A DNA stretch of 64,000 nt from CAVQCJ01 sp963711005 (GTDB lineage: Bacteria > Actinomycetota > Actinomycetes > Prado026), in contig CAVQCJ010000006.1 of assembly GCA_963711005.1 (NCBI GenBank), positions 620,001-684,000 on the forward strand. Reading direction: 5' to 3'. A model generated the notes under the pieces. It ran no database searches and was not told the origin of the DNA. It worked only from the letters and a program-made list of their open reading frames with translations. How positions within the stretch are numbered: the stretch's first letter is position 1; the number at the start of each line of letters is the position of its first letter. The translations under genes and the position numbers were made by a program. Positions 58,480-64,000 of this stretch are shown here, piece after piece.

Positions 58480-59120
58480 GCCGTTCCCCGCACTTCTTCG
58501 ACTGCGCTTCCGGCACCGCGCACCAGACCCACGAAGAACCGGTGGACCCGATCGTCACCGGTGAGCTCGGGGTGGAATGCGGTCGCCAGCAGCGAACCCT
58601 GCTGAACCGCGACGATCCTAGCCGGGCCGTCGGCGACCGGCGCCGTCGCGAGCACCTGGACGGCCGGCCCGACCGACTCCACCCACGGGGCCCGGATGAA
58701 GACCGCGTGCAGCGGGCGGGCGCCGGACGGGTCGAGCGCCTCGGAGTCGAGGTCGGCCTCGAAGGAGTCCACCTGGCGCCCGAAGGCGTTCCGGCGGACG
58801 GTCATGTCGATCCCGCCGATCGTCTCCTGGTCGGGGCGACCGTCCAGTATCCGGTCGGCGAGCATGATCATCCCCGCACAGGAGCCGTACGCCGGGAGCC
58901 CGTCGCGGACCAGCGCCCGCAGCGGCTCGAGCAGGCCGAAGGTGATCGCCAGCTTCGACATCGTCGTGGACTCGCCGCCGGGCAGGACCAGCCCGTCGAT
59001 GCCCGCCAGCTCGGCCGGCCGACGCACGCCGAGCGCCCGGGCACCCACCCGCTCGAGCGCCGCCAGGTGCTCGCGGACATCGCCCTGCAGGGCGAGGACG
59101 CCGACGACCGGCGCGCTCAC
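58476..59120 (-). CDS. pdxT: Pyridoxal 5'-phosphate synthase glutaminase subunit
   Basis: 214 residues. VGVLALQGDVREHLAALE, LPGGESTTMSKLA, the nucleophile Cys in YGSCAGMIMLADRI and the His of ATAFHPELTGDDRVH complete the glutaminase triad. Supplies ammonia to PdxS. GTG 59118-59120 overlaps pdxS by four bases. Confidence 0.96.
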   Translation of the reverse strand: MSAPVVGVLALQGDVREHLAALERVGARALGVRRPAELAGIDGLVLPGGESTTMSKLAITFGLLEPLRALVRDGLPAYGSCAGMIMLADRILDGRPDQETIGGIDMTVRRNAFGRQVDSFEADLDSEALDPSGARPLHAVFIRAPWVESVGPAVQVLATAPVADGPARIVAVQQGSLLATAFHPELTGDDRVHRFFVGLVRGAGSAVEEVRGTA

Positions 59121-60058
59121 CAGCCCCGGCCGGCGAACTTCTCGGACTCCGGCAGCACGTCGAGGTTGATCCCGACCATCGCCTCGCCGAGCCCGCGGGA
59201 GACCTTGGCGATCACGTCGGGGTCGTCGTAGAACGTGGTGGCCTTGACGATGGCCTCGGCCCGCTGCGCGGGGTTGCCGGACTTGAAGATGCCCGATCCG
59301 ACGAACACGCCCTCGGCGCCCAGCTGCATCATCATCGCGGCGTCGGCGGGGGTGGCGATGCCGCCGGCGGTGAACAGGACGACGGGCAGCTTGCCGGTCT
59401 CGGCGATCTCCTTGACCAGCTCGTACGGCGCGCCGTGCTCCTTCGCCGCGGCGTACAGCTCGGACTCGTCGAGGGTCGTGAGCCGACCGATGTCGCCGCG
59501 GATCCGGCGCATGTGCCGGGTGGCCTCGACGACGTTCCCGGTGCCGGCCTCGCCCTTGGAGCGGATCATCGCGGCGCCCTCGGAGATCCGCCGCAGCGCC
59601 TCGCCGAGGTTCGTCGCACCACAGACGAACGGGACGGTGAACGCCCACTTGTCGATGTGGTGCGCCTCGTCGGCGGGGGTGAGCACCTCGGACTCGTCGA
59701 CGTAGTCGACGCCGAGGCTCTGCAGGACCTGCGCCTCGACGAAGTGCCCGATGCGGGCCTTGGCCATCACCGGGATGGACACCGCGGCGATGATGCCGTC
59801 GATCATGTCCGGGTCCGAGCTGCGGGCCACGCCGCCGTCGCGACGAATGTCCGCCGGCACCCGCTCCAGCGCCATCACCGCGACCGCCCCGGCGTCCTCG
59901 GCGATCTTGGCCTGCTCGGGCGTGACGACGTCCATGATCACGCCGCCCTTGAGCATCTCGGCCATCCCGCGCTTGACGCGGGCGGTGCCGGTGCGGGGCT
60001 GGGCGCTGTTGAGTTCGTTGCTCGACCCGCTGCTGGAGCCGGTGGACTCGGTCGACAC
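59117..60058 (-). CDS. pdxS: Pyridoxal 5'-phosphate synthase lyase subunit
   Basis: 313 residues. A variable Ser-rich N-terminus, then KRGMAEMLKGGVIMDVVTPE, the Schiff-base region VMAKARIGHFVEAQ, DESEVLTPADEAHHIDKW and GVFVGSGIFKSGNPAQRA. Builds PLP from ribose 5-phosphate, glyceraldehyde 3-phosphate and ammonia. GTG start with CGAGG upstream. Confidence 0.96.
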   Translation of the reverse strand: MSTESTGSSSGSSNELNSAQPRTGTARVKRGMAEMLKGGVIMDVVTPEQAKIAEDAGAVAVMALERVPADIRRDGGVARSSDPDMIDGIIAAVSIPVMAKARIGHFVEAQVLQSLGVDYVDESEVLTPADEAHHIDKWAFTVPFVCGATNLGEALRRISEGAAMIRSKGEAGTGNVVEATRHMRRIRGDIGRLTTLDESELYAAAKEHGAPYELVKEIAETGKLPVVLFTAGGIATPADAAMMMQLGAEGVFVGSGIFKSGNPAQRAEAIVKATTFYDDPDVIAKVSRGLGEAMVGINLDVLPESEKFAGRGW

Positions 60059-60191
60059 GGTGGGACCTCGCTGGAAATCGGGACGCGCGGGACGGGTGGT
60101 GCGATGGCCTCATCGTACGGCTCGGCAAGCCCTCCGCGTTGCCCGCGGCGGCCAATTCGGCACCCGGTGACGCTCCACCGCGGCCCAGCGC

Positions 60192-61253
60192 TCAGCCGAT
60201 CTTGGCCGGGGTCTTCTTGTCGATGAGCAGGATCCAGACCTGGCCGCCCGCCAGCGGGAACGGCTGGCCACCCACCGTCCACTCGGTGCCGGCGGTCGCC
60301 GACGGACGTGACCACGTGGCCTTCCAGTACTGCCCGTTGCGCAGGATCAGCGCCGAGCCGGTGCCCACCGTCGTGCTCAGCGGCGTGTAGTTGCCGTTGT
60401 GGTCGTGGTAGATCGACCGGGTCACCGTGACGTACTGGATGATCACCGTCGTCCCGCCGAGCTGGCCGCCCTCGGTGGCCATGGCCTTGCGGCCGTTCAT
60501 GCCGGCCAGGAACCGCCCGGCCGACGCGCTCCACACGAACCCGACCCGGGTGGCGGGGAACGACGCGGACACCTTCGTGACCGGGGTCCCGCCGGCGGGC
60601 ACCGTGTCGTCGAAGGTGAACCCGACGTCGACGGCCGTGGCCGCGTGGCCGGCCCGCTTGAGCAGCACGGTCGGCGACCCGAACAGGTTGTACGGCGCGG
60701 GCCGCTTGAAGTCGCGGTGGTAGCCGAGGCCGCCGTGGTCGTCGCTCACGTCGATCAGGTAGGCCTTCTTCAGCACCGGAAGCATCTTGGTCTGCACGCC
60801 CGAGTAGGCGAACGCGACCTTGCCGTACTGGCGCAGCAGCTCGATGTCGGAGATCCGCGCGCTGCGGACCGGGCCCACCGCCATGGGGTACGTCGATGAG
60901 TAGATGGCCATGTACCGGCTGAGTCCGCCCTCGACCTGCTCGAGGTAGACGATGTCGGCCGCCTTCAGCCCGGACCACGGGTTGGACTGCGGGGTGTTGT
61001 CGAGCTTGACCGCCAGCACCGCGTGGTCGGTCAGGCCGACCCGGCCCGACAGCAGCGACCGCTGCACGGGTGGGGTCGGGGTGGGGGTCGGGGTCTGCGA
61101 CGTCGGTGCGGCGGCGGTGACCGAGGGGCCGGCCGCCGGCGACGACCCGCCGGAGCACGCTGCGAGCGCGAAGACCGCCGCTACGGCGACCAGCAGGGCC
61201 GGCCCGGCAGCGCGGCGGCGCGTACCCGGGCCTCGGACGACGGTCTCGGGCAC
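60192..61253 (-). CDS. DUF3048 (YerB-like) lipoprotein
   Basis: 353 residues. Signal peptide LLVAVAAVFALAAC with lipobox LAAC-S near residue 33, a Thr/Pro linker, then the DUF3048 domain: LAVKLDNTPQSNPWSGLKAA, VYLEQVEGGLSRYMAIY, GPVRSARISDIELLRQY and, in its C-terminal part, ATEGGQLGGT and YWKATWSRPS. Exported and membrane-tethered; function unknown. Confidence 0.88.
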   Translation of the reverse strand: MPETVVRGPGTRRRAAGPALLVAVAAVFALAACSGGSSPAAGPSVTAAAPTSQTPTPTPTPPVQRSLLSGRVGLTDHAVLAVKLDNTPQSNPWSGLKAADIVYLEQVEGGLSRYMAIYSSTYPMAVGPVRSARISDIELLRQYGKVAFAYSGVQTKMLPVLKKAYLIDVSDDHGGLGYHRDFKRPAPYNLFGSPTVLLKRAGHAATAVDVGFTFDDTVPAGGTPVTKVSASFPATRVGFVWSASAGRFLAGMNGRKAMATEGGQLGGTTVIIQYVTVTRSIYHDHNGNYTPLSTTVGTGSALILRNGQYWKATWSRPSATAGTEWTVGGQPFPLAGGQVWILLIDKKTPAKIG

Positions 61254-61289
61254 GGCGTGGATCTAATCATGGGTCGGACCCGGATCCGG

Positions 61290-61829
61290 TCAGGCGGGGG
61301 TGCCGAGCGCCGGCGGCGGCAGGTCGTCCATCTCGAACGCCCGCGGGTAGGGCGCCGTGCCGGCCAGGTGCAGCCACCGCACCAGCCGACGGTCGCGCAG
61401 CCCCTGGGTCGAGCGCACCGCCTCGTTGTAGAAGCGCCGGGCCAGGACCACATGGCCGCACGACACCCGCAGCGCGTCCAGGTGCGCGGACCCCCGGCTG
61501 GTGTCGGTCAGCGCCCCCACGGTCTGCGCGTCCGGGATGGCCGCGTGCAGCGCGCCGGTGAGCTCGCTCTCGGCCCTGGGCCGCTGCGCGGGCTCGGCGG
61601 TCTGCGCGCCGTAGGCCTCCTCGGCCAGCAGCACGCTGGTGGCCGGGTCGAGCAGGCCTGCGTGGGCGAGCTCGAGGGCGGCGGCCGCGCGCCGGACCAG
61701 CTGCGCGTCGAGCGCGTCCCTGGCCGCCTCGACGCGCACGTGCAGCCGGTCCAGGCGGCCGGCGAGCCCTCGCAGGTAGAGCCCCACCACGGCCACGACG
61801 GCCAGCGCGATCACCCAGCGGGACGTCAC
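61290..61829 (-). CDS. LemA-like membrane protein
   Basis: 179 residues. N-terminal membrane helix (VIALAVVAVVGLYLRGLA), then long helices RLDRLHVRVEAARDALDAQLVRR and LARRFYNEAVRSTQ, the motif pattern of LemA proteins, ending in FEMDDLPPP. Its stop-side neighbour is the DUF3048 lipoprotein. The start overlaps the pimA stop by four bases, so it is translated with the PIM genes. Confidence 0.72.
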   Translation of the reverse strand: MTSRWVIALAVVAVVGLYLRGLAGRLDRLHVRVEAARDALDAQLVRRAAAALELAHAGLLDPATSVLLAEEAYGAQTAEPAQRPRAESELTGALHAAIPDAQTVGALTDTSRGSAHLDALRVSCGHVVLARRFYNEAVRSTQGLRDRRLVRWLHLAGTAPYPRAFEMDDLPPPALGTPA

Positions 61830-62998
61830 GGCTCGTCCCGGAGCCGGGTGAACCGGCCCAGGGCCTGACCTCGGGAGTCCTCGCGGACCTTCAGCCCGGA
61901 CCAGGTCACCGTCTCGTAGACGGCCAGCACCCGCGCGGCCACGTCGGCCCAGTCGTAGTGCGCCACGAGCGCGGTACCGGCGCTGGCGAGCTCACCGCGC
62001 TCGGCCGGGTCGGCCAGCAGCCGGACGGCGTTCTCCGCGAGGTGGGCGCTGTCGCCCACCCGGAAGAGCCGGCCGGCGTGCCCGCGGTCGAGGACGCGGT
62101 GGAAGGCGTCGATGTCGCTGGCCAGCACCGGGGTCCCCGCGGCCATCGCCTCGAGCAGGATGATCCCGAAGCTCTCGCCGCCGGTGTTCGGCGCGACGTA
62201 CACGTCGACCGACCGGAGCATCGCGGCCTTGACCTCGTCGCTGACCAGCCCCAGGAAGTGCACCCGGTCGCGGACCGACCGGGGGATCTCCTTCTGGACC
62301 TCGTCGATGTCGCCCGGGCCGGCGACCAGCAGCCGTACACCGGGGTGCTTGTCGGCGATCGCGGGCAGCGCCCCCAGCAGGACGTCGAGGCCCTTGCGCG
62401 GTTCGTCGATGCGGCCCAGGAAGCCCACCGCGCCGCCCTCGCCCGGCCATCCGGGCAGCAGCGGGCCACCCTGGAACGAGCTCACCCGGACCCCGTTCGG
62501 GATCAGGATCGCGTCCCCGCCGAGATGCTCGACCAGGGTCTCCCTGGCCCGCTCGCTCACCGCGATCCGGGCGCTGACCTTCTCCAGCGCCGTCTGCAGG
62601 ATCCCGTACGCCGCGGTCATCGCCCTGGACCGCTCCATGGACGCGTGGAACGTGGCCACGATCGGCCCGATCGCCGCCCAGCACGCCAGCAGGCCCAGGC
62701 TCGGCGACGCCGGCTCGTGCACGTGCAGGACGTCGAAGTCGCCGTCCCTGATCCACCGCCGCACCCGGGACGCGGAGAGCAGCCCGAACGAGAGCCGCGC
62801 GACCGACCCGTTGTAGGGGACCGGGACCGCGCGACCGGCCGGCACGACGTACGAGGGCAGCGCGTCGTCCTCGTCGGCCGGGGCCAGCACCGACACCTCG
62901 TGGCCGAGGCGGATCAGCTCCTCGGCCAGGTCGCGCACGTGCGCCTGTACGCCTCCGGGTACGTCGAAGGAGTACGGGCTGACGAGTCCGACCCTCAT
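61826..62998 (-). CDS. pimA: Phosphatidylinositol alpha-mannosyltransferase
   Basis: 390 residues. MRVGLVSPYSFDVPGGVQAH is the PimA N-terminus with the GDP-binding GGV loop; LHVHEPASPSLGLLACW, ATFHASMERSR, PNGVRVSSF, GRIDEPRKGLDVLL and the GT4 motif NTGGESFGIILLEAMAAG follow. Transfers the first mannose to phosphatidylinositol on the inner leaflet. ATG overlaps the patA stop. Confidence 0.95.
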   Translation of the reverse strand: MRVGLVSPYSFDVPGGVQAHVRDLAEELIRLGHEVSVLAPADEDDALPSYVVPAGRAVPVPYNGSVARLSFGLLSASRVRRWIRDGDFDVLHVHEPASPSLGLLACWAAIGPIVATFHASMERSRAMTAAYGILQTALEKVSARIAVSERARETLVEHLGGDAILIPNGVRVSSFQGGPLLPGWPGEGGAVGFLGRIDEPRKGLDVLLGALPAIADKHPGVRLLVAGPGDIDEVQKEIPRSVRDRVHFLGLVSDEVKAAMLRSVDVYVAPNTGGESFGIILLEAMAAGTPVLASDIDAFHRVLDRGHAGRLFRVGDSAHLAENAVRLLADPAERGELASAGTALVAHYDWADVAARVLAVYETVTWSGLKVREDSRGQALGRFTRLRDEP

Positions 62999-63899
62999 CG
63001 GCGCCCCGCCGGCAGGTCGGCCAGCCAGAGGCGCTGGAGCATGTGCCAGTCCTGCGGGGTGCTCGCTGATCCCCTGCTGGAACACGTCCGCGCACGCCTG
63101 CGTCATCACCGCCACCTTCTCGGCCCTGGTCCCGGTCGGCGGCACCGGGATCTCCTCGTGGATCCGCGTCCAGGACCTACGGTCCCCGAACCACAGCGTC
63201 GCAGGAAGCAACGGCGCGCCGGAGGCGATCGCGAGAGCCGCCGGGCCGGCCGGCATCTTGGCGGCCTCGCCGAAGAACGTGACCGGGACGCCGTTCTCGG
63301 TGAGGTCGCGGTCGCCGAGCAGGCAGATCAGCCCGCCGGCCCTGGCCCGCTCCAGCAGCGTGCGGAACGGCCCGCCCTCACCGGTCAGCGGCAGCACCTC
63401 CATGCCCAGCGACCGGCGGTAGCTCAGGAACCGCTCGTACAGGGACTCGGGCTCTGAGGCGTTCGGCGACGGTCGTGAACCGGCCGTGCGCCAGCGCCAG
63501 CCAGGCGCCGGCGTGGTCCCAGTTGCCCGAGTGCGCCAGCGTCATGATCGCGCCGCGGCCGCTCTCGACGCCTTGGACGATGTTCTCCTCGCCCACACAG
63601 GTGTGGCTGGCGACGATCTCCTCGTGCGTCAGGTCGGGCAGCCGGAACGCCTCGCACCAGTACCGCATGTACGACCGCATGGACTCGCGCGACAGCTCGC
63701 GCAGCTCGCGGGTGGAGGCGTCCGGGACGACCCGTCGCAGGTTCTTCTCGAGCTGCTGGACGGACTTGCCGTGCCGCAGCCAGGCCTGGTCGGCCAGGCC
63801 GCGGAAGGTGGCACCGGCCATCGGGGCCGGCATCCGGCGAAGCGCGCTCCACCCGGCGGCGAAGGCGAGGTCGCTGGCCTCCCCGCGCACGTCCCTCAC
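62995..63899 (-). CDS. patA: Phosphatidylinositol mannoside acyltransferase PatA (two frameshifts)
   Basis: 300 residues after removing extra bases near 63058 and 63455. LPLAT fold of the LpxL/HtrB type with the catalytic HSGNWDHAGAW (HX4D) motif and later GDRDLTENGVPVTFFGE and GAPLLPATLWFG. Acylates the mannose of PIM. GTG start 63897-63899 overlaps pgsA, and the corrected stop at 62995 overlaps pimA. Confidence 0.91.
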
Positions 63900-64000
63900 G
63901 CAGCCACCGCCTGCCGGTGCACGTGCACCAGCCGCTGCACGACCGTGACCAGCGTCGCGGCGGCCAGCAGCGGTCAGGCCGGCGGCCTGGATCCACGGGG
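63896..64000 (-). CDS. pgsA: Phosphatidylinositol phosphate synthase PgsA, C-terminal end
   Basis: Only the last ~34 residues are in the window: a hydrophobic helix then TLVTVVQRLVHVHRQAVAA, the usual C-terminus of the CDP-alcohol phosphatidyltransferase before patA in actinobacteria. One extra base near 63971 breaks the frame. Identification rests mainly on the conserved pgsA-patA-pimA order. Confidence 0.7.

Noticed and set aside
61826..63403. Open frame suggesting PimA fused to an acyltransferase
   Set aside because: Two extra bases in patA create it. The corrected patA stop at 62995 overlaps the pimA ATG by four bases.

Overview
The window is high-GC (roughly 70%) actinobacterial chromosome. 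Three things support this: the gene order pgsA-patA-pimA ... pdxS-pdxT-yebC-ruvC-ruvA-ruvB-yajC-secD-secF-apt-relA and hisS-aspS-rarA-alaS-ruvX-mltG-aroE ... aroC-aroK-aroB, which is the core layout known from Actinobacteria; the phosphatidylinositol mannoside genes; and the many GTG starts with ATGA/GTGA overlaps. The genus cannot be named from sequence reading alone. A soil-type actinomycete with type IV pili (Kineosporiales, Frankiales or Geodermatophilales-like) would fit. Almost everything is on the minus strand, so transcription runs from high to low coordinates. | Layout. 1-2057: aroB (cut by the window), aroK, aroC. 2148-16852: a complete monoderm-type type IV pilus (T4P) locus. It holds PilP-like, PilO, PilN, PilM, prepilin peptidase, three minor-pilin-like proteins, three pilins (two of them tandem near-copies), PilC, PilT and PilB. 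16849-22553: four glycan genes (polymerase/ligase-like, a fused glycosyltransferase, a GT2 enzyme and a flippase), translationally coupled to one another and to pilB. 22692-23888: a divergent plus-strand glycosyltransferase. 23908-27079: a Ras-like GTPase, a DUF4388/PATAN protein and a Roadblock/LC7 protein. 27211-37635: aroE, mltG, ruvX, alaS, rarA, aspS, hisS and an MBL-fold hydrolase. 37822-39896: peptidylprolyl isomerase and a DUF349 protein on the plus strand. 39933-48152: an accessory block with a UvrA-like ABC protein, VOC protein, AraC regulator, dodecin, a SRPBCC-like unknown, DUF1801 protein, thioredoxin-like protein, alpha/beta hydrolase and a GntR-ABC export cassette. 48220-57011: relA, apt, secF, secD, yajC, ruvB, ruvA, ruvC. 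57136-57641: a broken secreted coiled-coil gene. 57727-64000: yebC, pdxT, pdxS, a DUF3048 lipoprotein, a LemA-like protein, pimA, patA and the 3' end of pgsA. | How it works together. The most interesting part is 2.1-27.1 kb. Machinery to build and retract a pilus, a lipid-linked glycan pathway with a flippase and a ligase/polymerase candidate, and a GTPase-Roadblock-PATAN switch sit side by side. I infer a glycosylated, GTPase-controlled T4P system; this is not proven. Strong hairpins separate the pilin genes and probably step down expression from major pilins to minor pilins to the assembly platform. | Sequence quality. About 40 single-base shifts, nearly all one-base insertions, break otherwise intact reading frames in pilC (9), pilT, pilB, the glycan genes, alaS, rarA, secF, secD, yajC, ruvB, patA and others. 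Essential genes are hit, and removing the extra bases restores exact codon multiples, so I read these as sequencing or assembly errors. Each affected gene is annotated over its full span.
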